64,000 bases of DNA from the NCBI GenBank assembly GCA_000733355.1, contig JNVV01000068.1, positions 155,607 through 219,606 on the forward strand, read 5' to 3'. Below are positions 1 through 9,940 of this stretch, in pieces. The position numbers and the translations under genes are program-made. This DNA comes from Falciphora oryzae (Eukaryota > Ascomycota > Sordariomycetes > Magnaporthales > Magnaporthaceae). Position 1 is the stretch's first letter, and every line of letters begins with the position of its first letter. Under the pieces are notes generated by a model. It was not told the origin of the DNA, did no database searches, and worked only from the letters and a program-made list of their open reading frames with translations.

Positions 1-3000
1 GCGAGAGGCTGTATCGGGTGGACCCAGCATGCGCAACGCAGTCGGCTGCTTCGGCAACACTATCGTGTGCAACCTGACACTGTCCCCGTTCAAGTCACTC
101 TCATCGATGCTGAGGACTGTCGAGTCGGAGTACGTCGCCAGCCTCCGCCACCAGCACGTCTCTATCCCAGAGCTCCACCACGTCCTCGGTGTTCGGGGCC
201 ACGAGCGCTTCTTCAATTCGTGCGTTTCGCTCACCCACGAGCCGGCCGAGCTGAACAGCCGCTTCACGACGCAGACCAACTTTGAGCTCCACGGAGTGTC
301 GCACCGCGAGACTTCCAGCTTCGACCTGGCTATCAATGCCCGCTTCATGAACGGCAGTCTCGTAGTTGACATCGCAAGCAACTCTCTGCTTTCGGAGCGT
401 GAGGCAAGGAACGTGTCTAACACACTGAAGAAGGCGCTCAATGCCATCTTGGAGATGCCTAGCGGCTCTATCGAGGGCGTTGACCTCTTCACCGATCACG
501 ACTATGCTCAGGTCGTGGCTTGGGCCAACGAGAGGGATACTCCTCAGCCACGCTCCGCCGTGGTGCACGAGCTTGTGGAGAAGAATGTCCGCGAGAGCCC
601 CCAGGCGACCGCGATCTGCGCGTGGGACGGCGAACTCACCTACCATCAGCTCGACGACCTCGCCTCCCGCCTGGCGCTGCGCCTGATTGATGCCGGCGTC
701 GGACACCGCGACACGGTGCCTCTCGTTCTAGAGAAGAGCTTCTGGTCCCCAGTGGCCATGCTCGCGGTACTCAAGACGGGCGCTGCCTTTGTTCCCATTG
801 ACGCGTCCGACATGGGCTTCATCCAGCCAATCTTCGAGCAGCTCAACTCGTCACGTGTCGCTATCCAGTGCCAGAACGCGTCGGCCGTGCTGGGTAACCT
901 CTTCGAGAGAGTCATTATCCTGAACGGCGAGCTTTTGAGGGAGCTCCAGCTTCAGCCGATGCGGCCCATAGTGACGCACACGTCTGAGGAGGATACCGCC
1001 TGCGTTTTCTTTGTGCCCGCGTCGTCTAAGCAGGTCAAAGGCATCGCCTTCTCGCACGCCTCTATGTCGATGGCGCTACTGACGCAGGGCCCCGCAGCCA
1101 TGATCTCGGCCACAAGCAGGGTCATGCAACTGTCGTCCTACAACGTGGATATTGCACTCTCCGAGGTCTTCGCGACCCTCATCCACGGAGGGTGCGTCTG
1201 CATCCCCACCGACTCGGAGCGCGTCCTCGACTTCACCGGGGCGGTGCAGCGCATGGAGGTCAACTGGTCCTACATGACGCCCTTGCTCTCGCGCAAGCTC
1301 AACGTCGACATCCTGCCGACTCTCAAGACCATCTGCTTCCGCACGCGATCCCTGGACGAGGACTCGTACGCGCCGTGGGCTGGCAAGAAGAAGGTGCTTT
1401 TTGCCTACGGTGCCCCGGATATCTGCCCCCTGGGTATCTCGTTCCTCGAAGTGTTTGGCACCCACCAGCTTAACCGCATCGGCGGTCCGCTCGCGGGCAA
1501 CTTCTGGATTGTCAACCCTGACGACCACCGTAGGCTGATGCCTATTGGCGCCGTCGGCGAGCTCGTCATCGAGGGTCCGACTCTGGGTTGCGACTTCCGT
1601 AACGGCCAGGTTGACCAGACGCACTGGAACGCTGCCGAGTTCTCGACCGGCGGCCCCAACAGGAAGACCCGGTACTTCAAGACGGGCCACCGGGTCCGCT
1701 ATACCGAGGGAGGCTTCATCCAGATCATCTCGAGCAAGAAGGAGGATCTTGAGATTGGCGGACACACTATCGTCGTCTCGGAGCTGGAGCAGCACATTCG
1801 CCGCAGTCTCGGCCTTGGAGTGGACGTTATTACTGAGGCGATTGCGTTCAAGGGAGCCCAGGTCGAGCCTGTGCTGACTGCCTTCGTCGAGCTTGGCGAG
1901 ATGTTCGATGGGCCTGAGGATCTGCATCGGCTGTCGCGCACGACCCGTGAACGCCTCTTTGCGGCACGGCGGCTTGCAGAGACAGGTCTGCGCAATGCGG
2001 TGTCATCGTACATGATCCCGCAGATCTACCTCCCTGTGAAGCACCTGCCGGTGACGGCCTCGCTCAAGGTCAACCGCCGCAAGCTGCAGAAGATCATCCA
2101 TGGCCTCTCCCGGGAGCAGCTGGTTGCCCTTTCGACGGTGCCGAACCCGGGCGAGGTGCAGCGGTACTGCATGAAGCCGCTCCCGCTGAACCAGATGGAA
2201 GAGCGGATGCGTCAGATCTGGGCACACGTGCTCAACATTGAGGATGAGACCGTTATCAGCGGCGGAGACGGCTTTATCAAGGCTGGTGGCGACGACATCC
2301 TTGCTACTAAGCTGCTCGTCTGCTGTCGTCAAGAGGGCATCATCATCTCGATCGCAGATGTGCTCCGCAACATCACTCTCTCCGAGCTCTGTAGGACTGT
2401 GAAGTTTACTGATGATGCGCAGCAGGCGCACGCCCAGGCTCATGCGTCCTCGCACTCGGCTCAGATCTCCATGTCATCTGTTGTTTCGGCCCCGACTGCA
2501 GCAGCCACATATCCCGAAGATGCACAGCATCAACAACAGCCTCAGATGCAGCAGCAGCGGCAGTCGAGGAACAGCATTGCCGCAGTGCCTGCTGCCGTCG
2601 ATCCGTCTCAGCAGCCCAGGAGAGGTAGCAACGGCGATGATCTCGAGACGGTCCTTGCCACCAAGATCGGCGTCGACAGGGCCACGGTCAGGGAGGTTGC
2701 CGAAGCCTCGTCGATGCAGGCTCGCTTCATCGAGTCGGGTATGCTTCGCGGGCGTGCCAACATCAACTACTTTGTCTTTTCCTTCTCGGGCACTGTCAAC
2801 TACAAGAAACTCGAGGACGCATGCCAGACGCTGGTGACGATCCACCCGATCCTTCGCACCGCGTTCGTGCCTCACAAGCGCCGCATGTACCAAATTGTGT
2901 TCAAGTCCAGCGCGGGCGCCACCTTCAAGCGCTACCTCTGCCCGAGCTGGCGCCTGGCCGCGTTCGCCGAGAAGGTGATCAAGAAGGACCAGGCGGCGCC

Positions 3001-4403
3001 GCTTGCCTTCGCATCGCCCATGACCAAGTTCATCCTCCTCGATGGCGGCAAGCAGTCGACGCTTCTGCTGCGGCTGTCCAAGGCGCAGTACGACGACCTG
3101 TCGGTGGCGCTGCTGGTCAAGGACCTCAAGAAGCTGTACGACGGAGCGCAGAACCCGCCGCGACGGCCGTCGTACGTCGAATTTGTGCGTTCGGCGCAGG
3201 CGGCCAACTCGAGGGGCGCACCCGACTATTGGCGGTCGCTGCTCGAGGGCGCGTCCATAACCAAGGTGGTGCAGCACGCGCGGCCGTACCAGCTGACCAA
3301 CCACAGCAAGACCATCAAGCAGCGCGTCACGGTGGGCTCGCTCGCGCACCTCGAGATCTCATTCGAGACGGTCATCAAGTCCGCCTGGGCCATGACGCTG
3401 GCGGCGCTGTCGGGCTCCAGCGACATCGTCTTCGGCGAGATGGTCGACGGCCGCCAGATCCGGCTGCCCGGAGGCCAGTCTGTCGCGGGCGTGCTGGGCC
3501 CGACGGCCAACGCGGTCCCGGTGCGAGTCAAGTTCCCCGACCGACAGATCGCGCCGCTGGACCTGCTCAAGTCTGTTCAGGCGCAGCGCGTGGCCGGCAT
3601 CCAGTTCGAGAACTTTGGCTTCCTCGACTTGGTGCAGTCGTGCACAACGTGGCCCTACTGGACCAAGTTCAGCACCATCGTGCATCACCAGTACGAGGAG
3701 ACGACGGTGATGCCATCCGAGGCCAAGCTCTTCAACCTCGGCAAGGGCGGCGCCGGTCCCTCGTGCAGGTTCACCATTATCGAGAGCCGCGCCCAGGACG
3801 TGCCCGACATGTACGTGCACTCGCTCGCGCGCGGCGGTGGCGGGTCCGGCCCCGGCAGCCACACGAGCAGCGTCGAGGTGTGCATCACCTTCTGCGAGAG
3901 CCGCATCCCTGTTAGCTTCGCCGAGGAGACGCTCCGGATGCTCGTTGACAACGTGGCTGCCTTTACGTCTGCCTCCATCACGGCTCCTCTCGTGCCGTCG
4001 TCCTCGGAGTTCCAGAAGCTCAAGGCGCAGATCCCGCTGCCGCAGGCACCGTCGACGCCGAGCATGGTTGCCGGCGACCTGCACGCCGTACCCAACAGCG
4101 ACGTGGCTCCCAACCACGCCGCGGCGATTCGCAAGGCCGTCGAAAAGGCCTGGACTTCGTCGTCGCTCAACCCCGCGACGCTCAATGTTCCTGAGCAGCA
4201 CAGAGACCACGCAGCCTTCTACGACCTGTGGGGCTCGCTGATCCCAGCGTCGCAGCTGGCCTCAGCCCTGACCCGGGAGGTCCCCAAGCTCGGCCTGCCT
4301 GGGATCGGGGGACCGGGAGAGTTTTCCGTCTCGATGGAGGAGGTCTTGGACAACCCGACCATGGCGAGGCAGTTCAACCTCATCGCGAGGAAGATGGCCG
4401 GAC

Positions 4404-4438
<35 letters not shown>

Positions 4439-5392
4439 GCACACAAGCGCAACGTGTCTTCGTCGTCTCACCACTCGATATCGCTTCCGCGCTCGTCGCT
4501 CGTGTCCAAGATAGCGAGCAAGATCAAGGGTCACGACCAGCTACCGCCGGTGCCTCCGACGCCTTCCTTCGTCGTCGACTCCCACGCCACCGCGGAGAAT
4601 GTCCGGACTCCTCCCCGTTCAACGCGGGACGGGGCCCTGCCGACACCGTTGGCGGTCCCGGCATCCTCGATGCTCACGCCCGGCCTGCTGGTCAACACAC
4701 CCGGCGCACCCACGCCTCTGGGCGCATCGTTCACGGGACCGCTCCGCGACGACGACGAACTCGAGCGCCAACTGGAGCGGGCGCTGCACGAGATCTCAGG
4801 CGAAGCGCAGGTGCGACCGCAGGTGCGCAACGAGTCGGCCGAAATGCGCCGCGGCGGCAGCTCGGGCGGCAGCAGCGGCATGGAGAGCCTGACGGACGGC
4901 AGCAGCGCTGTCAGCAGCGGCGCCCCCGAAGACCTCGAGCAGCACACTGTCTTCCCGGGCATGGTCCCTGCGAGCTACGGCGGCTTCTCCTACATCGGCA
5001 CACCGCGCAAGGACAGCACCGTCAGCGCCCTCACGCCCATCTCGCCTCCGACCCCCGGCAGCAAGCAAGGTCTCTCAGCCATGACGCCCACGCCTATCTC
5101 GCCGCCCACGCCGGCCATGAAGCAGAACGCGTACTACCACCAGCAGCACCATGCGCAGAGGCAGCAGCGCTACAGGCAGAACCGGCCGGCGGACCTCAAC
5201 ATGTCGCTGGCGAGGCCGCCGCTACCGCCGATCCCGGCTGATGAGGTGCCGGACGACGTGGTCTCCCCCGTGACTCCACCAACGAACAGCACCCGCTACT
5301 TCGATCGGGCGCACCGGCGCGGCGACTCGTCGCTCGTCACGCCGCTAGTCACCCGGGCCCCGCGGCACTTTCGCAGCTTCAGCCGGAGCTAA
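1..5392 (+). CDS. Non-ribosomal peptide synthetase, 3' part (5' end outside window), degenerate last module
   Basis: The frame is open from base 2 with no start, so the gene begins outside the window. Residues are counted from the Met at base 29. Order seen: end of a condensation domain (VGCFGNT motif, residues 6-12); an adenylation-like domain (about 175-715); a carrier domain (about 730-800); a terminal condensation-like domain (about 885-1330); and a tail of about 450 residues rich in Ser, Pro and Thr. The adenylation P-loop motif is replaced by VPASSKQVKG. The carrier reads GGDD at 753-756, so the phosphopantetheine Ser is Asp. The last condensation domain has SKAQYDD (1017-1023) in place of HHxxxDG. 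By family knowledge this module should neither load nor tether a substrate. The frame is nevertheless intact over more than 5 kb, which argues against recent decay. The product is unknown. Confidence 0.88.
4406..4435 (+). repeat. AGC trinucleotide repeat (10 units) coding poly-Ser in the NRPS tail
   Basis: Ten AGC codons in a row encode ten serines. They lie inside the low-complexity C-terminal tail of the NRPS, past the last recognisable domain. Such tracts vary in length between strains. Confidence 0.95.
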
Positions 5393-6015
5393 AGATTCAC
5401 CACGAAAAGCATAGGTGGTGTCTACCTCCATATCTACTACATATCTGATAGTTTTCTTTCCTTTGTTGTTTTTATTTTTATTTTTTTGTTTTTCTCAGGC
5501 TTGTTTGGACCGATGCCATCCATCACTGTGTATTTTTTCTTTGTTACGATTCTCTGATGTCGCTGACGATCGATGTCCCGAGTTGATCTCTTTTGTACTC
5601 ATTTTTTGTGCATTCTCTGTCGATGGATTTTCTTTTTAGTTTGCGCGGCGTTGCAACATTCGGGCGGGGAATTTGGAGTTGATCTGCCATGGCAGCACCC
5701 ACAGATCGGGATAGCATGGTATTATTTATTAACATATAGATACCTGGCTCACTGCTCATAGGAGCCATTGAACTGATACCTCTTGTTTGGCCACGGTGTT
5801 GCTCTCCACATGTTTGTTGAGTGCTTGAGCGCTTCCTTGCCCGTCAGACGACCAGGGGATGTGGCGTGCGGGACTTTGTTTCCACCGGCTCGTGTTTCCG
5901 AACTGAACCCTGCGTCTTCGTGACACTTGAACCTCCACATGTGTGCAGATCCGTATGCTTGATTCGTTCGGCTATATAAAGCTAAGATGGACCCCGTCCA
6001 GCATCAAGCGCAACA
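5393..6015. other. 3' flank of the NRPS and upstream region of the tRNA
   Basis: T-rich stretches follow the NRPS stop (about 5440-5500), as expected of a 3' untranslated region. No convincing open frame is seen. The right end carries a TATA-like element for the tRNA gene. Confidence 0.7.
5973..5980 (+). promoter_or_regulatory. TATA-like element upstream of tRNA-Thr
   Basis: TATATAAA lies 43 bp upstream of the mature tRNA 5' end. Upstream TATA-like elements can help TFIIIB placement at tRNA genes. The link to the tRNA is inferred from position only. Confidence 0.45.
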
Positions 6016-6102
6016 GCCCGCTTGGCTTAGTGGTAAAGCGTATCACTAGTAGGGAAACCTCATGATATGATAAGATCGTCAGTTCGATTCTGACAGTGGG
6101 CA
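6016..6102 (+). tRNA. tRNA-Thr(AGT) with a 15-nt intron
   Basis: A full cloverleaf can be folded. The acceptor stem is GCCCGCT with AGTGGGC (one G-U pair), followed by discriminator A at 6102. The D-stem is GCT/AGC. The anticodon stem is TATCA (6041-6045) with TGATA (6068-6072). The T-arm is GTCAG, loop TTCGATT, CTGAC (6078-6094). The anticodon AGT is at 6048-6050. A 15-nt intron (6052-6066) sits one base 3' of the anticodon, the usual place for nuclear tRNA introns. Without it the RNA is 72 nt. A TTTT at 6108-6111 can serve as Pol III terminator. No CCA is encoded, as normal for eukaryotes. Confidence 0.9.
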
Positions 6103-7132
6103 TTCACTTTTGCTGGCAGCGCCTTGTGGCTGTCCCGGCGATATATACATACACTAATTCCCATCCCCTTTTTTCTTATTTCCATCTGCCAGGTTGACCA
6201 CTTCTTTGGCCTGGGCTTATTTCCCGCTACGATCTCCCAATCCAACCAGTGCTTGGCAACACCGAAGAAGCCTGCGTTCTGGAACCTCGCCCTGAATGCT
6301 GCCTCTCATGGATAGGTTTCTTTTTAACATGTGGCATCTTCTCTCAGCTCCGGGGGTCTTCCCGGCCGTTTGGCTCCACAGCGAGGGCTCGTCCAGTGGG
6401 CCGCCACCTTCGGCCCCTACGTTGTGCATCCGCCGATACCAGACCAGTGAACGCTTCCGTCCGTCCCTCTCGATAGGCCTGTCCATCCCCTTTTGACGGT
6501 GAAGGAAGGGTTCGTGGCCGGGTATGGATCACCGCCAGCAATCTCTCTTCACGTGTGTGATTGCCTCGGTACCCAAGTATCCTCGAGGCACCTAGTGTCC
6601 ATTCCGTAGCCGTCCAAATCTCTCTGGCCCACGAGTCAGAGCGTCCCAAGAGTCCAGACGGCCCATCAATGGGAGCAGTAGGTGGATGGCGTCGATGGCG
6701 GGCCAAGAAAGCGCCTGCTGCGCAAATCCGTTGAGCTTCGCTGGCCCAGAAGCGGGCTCCTGTCGGTTTCTGAATTTCCCCCTTTCCGTAGCTAGGTGGC
6801 CCAGACCTGGCGCCCAATCTGCTCATTTCCCGCCACTCCACCCCCCAGCCATTCCCCCAACCCCCGCTCCTCACATTGATAGCTCCTGAGAATGGGAAAC
6901 TGCCACCGGTGTGCGATTGCAATTGGCATTTGGCGGTGTGCGAGGGACCCTGGATTGTGTGGGCTGTGTGGAATTTTGCCCACCCAAGACGCATTCTCTA
7001 TTTTTTCTCGGGTTTTGCCAACCCGTGGCAAAACATATCCCTCCTTCTTCCCTCCATGCGAAGAAGCTGCGGACTCTTGCTGCAGTAGCTCCAATTCGCT
7101 CTGCCGTTCTTTGCAAGAGAAGCCTGCAAACC
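6103..7132. other. Intergenic; upstream region of the sphingolipid methyltransferase
   Basis: Nothing is supported here beyond the TTTT run after the tRNA and the 5' flank of the next gene. Open frames on both strands lack family features. Confidence 0.6.
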
Positions 7133-8895
7133 ATGGCTCCCCTCACGGAAAAGGACGTCGACTTCCCGCCGACGCCTCCGCAGGCGAAGTCGACCATCGA
7201 GTCGCTGGGCGACGGGGTTGGCGTCAAGATCACCACTGTAAGTGAGGGACGAGGCCGCTGTCACGGGCTGTGCTGTAGACTAACGCCCTCTCCCCAAAAA
7301 CACGCAGTCTCCTACCATCTACAACCCGCCTCTGCCCGCCGACGGCCCCGGAGCGGCCGACTTCTCCAATGGCCTGCTCATCTCGCTGCTCGTCGGCGCC
7401 CCGACCTTCCTCGCCTGGAAGCTCGGCGGCGGCCTCAAGACCACCATCTTCTTCTTCCTCCTCACCGCGATCCCCATCCTGATCGCCTTCTGGACCTTCA
7501 CGTCCAGCTTCAGCCCGCGCGTCAACGACAAGGTCAAGCTGCCCGGTCGCCCCCTCGACTTCTACCTGACCTTCAAGAACCCCGCCGACAAGGCCCGCTA
7601 CGGCGCCCGCGGCGCCAAGATCGCCCAGGAGACCTTCCAGGAGATGTACTTCAACGGCGACGTCGACGTCAACGGCGACATGCTCGAGGTCCTCGAGTAC
7701 CGCCACGACTGGACCACCTTCAACTTCACCGTCAACACCTTCAAGTTCCTCTTCTTCACCTTCTTCCCCGACGTGCTCTTCCACACCCGCGCCCAGGACG
7801 AGGACCAGGTCCGCGACACGTACGACCGCGGCAACGACTTCTACGCCTGGTTCCTGGGCCCCCGCATGATCTACACCTCGGGCATCATCTCGGACCCCAC
7901 CCGCGAGGAGACGCTGGAGGAGCTGCAGGACAACAAGCTGTCGGTCGTCATGGAGAAGATCGGCCTCAAGGAGGGCGACCGCCTGCTCGACATTGGCTGC
8001 GGCTGGGGCACCCTCACCCGCTTCGCCTCGGTCAACTACGGCGCCAAGGTCACTGGTGTCACTCTGGCCCGCGAGCAGGTCGCTTGGGGTAACGCCGGCC
8101 TCCGCGCCGCCGGTGTGCCCGAGGAGCAGAGCAGGCTGCTGTGCTGCGACTACCGCGACATCCCCAACGCCGAGAAGTTCGACAAGATCACCGCCCTCGA
8201 GATGGCCGAGCACGTCGGCGTCCGCCGCATGGTCACCTTCTGGCGCCAGGTCTCGGACCACCTCGTCGACGACGGTGTGCTCTACGTCCAGGTTTCCGGT
8301 CTGCGCAAGGCTTGGCAGTACGAGGACTTCATCTGGGGTCTGTTCATGAACAAGTACATCTTCCCCGGTGCCGACGCGTCCACGCCCCTGGGCCCCTACG
8401 TCGACCAGCTTGAGGCCGCCGGGTTCGAGATCAAGAGGTAAGCAGAGCCACTCTGGCAGTTATCCGCTGCCGCCGAGGTGTAGGTGGCTCGAATCCCGAT
8501 GCTAACAAACTGTCCAACTTAGCGTTGACACTGTTGGTGTCCACTACTCTGCCACTCTCTGGAGATGGTACCGTAACTGGCTCGGCAACAAGGACAAGGT
8601 CAAGGCCAAGTACGGCGACAAGTGGTACAGGGTAAGATTTCCCTCCGCTTGAATAGCTTCTTGGGACAACCAAGGACACGGTTACTAATAGAATTCATAG
8701 ATTTGGGAGTACTTCCTTGCCTCGTCCGTCATTGCCTCCCGCCAGGGCAGCGCCACCTGCTTCCAGATCGTCTGCGTCAAGAACATCAACTCGACTCACC
8801 GCATTGAGGGCGTTAACACGCAGTTTGGCCTCTCTGGCGCGCTCGCTGCCGCCAAGGCCGTTGGAAAGTCGGTCCTGCCGCCCTTCAAGAAGTAA
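7133..8895 (+). CDS. Sphingolipid C9-methyltransferase (cyclopropane-fatty-acid-synthase family), 4 exons
   Basis: Exons 7133-7237, 7308-8437, 8523-8631 and 8701-8895 join in frame to 512 residues, the usual length of the fungal enzyme. It transfers a methyl group from S-adenosylmethionine to C9 of the sphingoid base of glucosylceramides, in ER membranes. An N-terminal part with two adjacent hydrophobic segments (GLLISLLVGAPTFLAWK and the following FFFLLTAIP region) precedes a SAM-methyltransferase domain with motif LLDIGCGWGTL and the family's EMAEHVG segment. All three introns have GTAAG donors. The start is the first ATG of a frame that runs straight into the conserved protein. Alternative: a general cyclopropane synthase, less likely because of the membrane segments. 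Confidence 0.9.
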
Positions 8896-9940
8896 ACAAT
8901 CACGTGGCGTGGCATTCTTGCTTGTCCAAAGCGCCGTCCGAGCCGGGCCGAGCTTCTCCAGGTCGCGAAGCTCGGCTCCTCCGGCGCAATGCTGTACGCT
9001 CATCTCGCGTCGAGATTCGCGAGCGATCTAGCCGACGGCCTCACTGGGTGGGACGCCGCGGTAGCAAGGAGTGCTGGCAGTAATGTATACACATAGAGTC
9101 GTAACGATGGCCCTCCTCGCCTTAGAGAGGAGGGCGAGGATTAATTGAGTGGGAGGCGCAGGGATCTGCGCTGAAAGATGAACAATTGTGCCCAACGAGA
9201 CCCTTGTTGGCCTCTGACTCGATGTGTTTGGAGGCGGCATCTACTCCAACCGCCCTGCAAACGTGACTAGCGAGACAGCTCAGTTGTGGTTCCCACCAAC
9301 AGGGGACGGCAGCTAGACATGAATAGCATCCATCCCGTATGCTTGCCACCATACTTGGAGCGCACAGTGAAACAGGTGATGCCGAGGCGGGATATTCAAT
9401 TTGGAGTCTGTCCAGCTATGGAGGTCTTCCTACCATAGCTACTCCGCGAGTTTTCCTCGTCGGGACCTCGTTCCGCCCCAAATCCCGTGTGGAGGGGCAA
9501 TGCCACGCCCGAGGCATAAGGGGAGGCAGGGCACGAAGTCAAATCAAGGGGACTCAAGTCCACGCCTCTCACTTTCGAGGGTCACTGCATATGGCCTTCT
9601 ACTCTGCGTCACTGAGATGAGGACGATAAGAGTGTCAGTGTCACACAGTTTTTTTTTTTTTTTTTTTTTTTTTACAGTCAGTATTTGACAGCTGTCTAAG
9701 GCTATAAAGACCGACATAGTCCCGGGTATTATACATGTGTCGACTAAAATCAGAAAATTTCTTTGCCCCATGGCAAAGAGTACCTTTTTATACGCCCATG
9801 CGCCTTGCTTGCTAGTAAGAAAGCCCCAGGTCGAAAAGAAACACCAGAACCCCCAGATCCCGGTCTTATACTGTCGTATCCCGAAAAGAAAACACAAGCC
9901 TAAAGGTAGAGAATAGATCACAAACGACCCTTCAGGGGCG
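8896..9940. other. Intergenic between convergent genes
   Basis: It holds the 3' flanks of the methyltransferase and of the acyltransferase on the other strand, plus a T25 tract. No gene is supported. Confidence 0.65.
9649..9673 (+). repeat. Poly-T tract, 25 nt
   Basis: An uninterrupted run of 25 T. Similar runs occur at 15530-15551, 30757-30780 and, as A, at 35216-35237. No target-site duplication or element body was recognised next to it. Confidence 0.95.

Noticed and set aside
7230..8261. Long minus-strand open frame opposite the sphingolipid methyltransferase
   Set aside because: It mirrors a GC-rich coding exon on the plus strand, has a biased Val/Glu/Ala composition and no domain; the plus-strand gene explains the region.
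8438..8522. tRNA-like arm GGCTCGAATCCCGATGC
   Set aside because: It lies inside a well-supported intron of the methyltransferase gene and no acceptor or anticodon stem can be formed.
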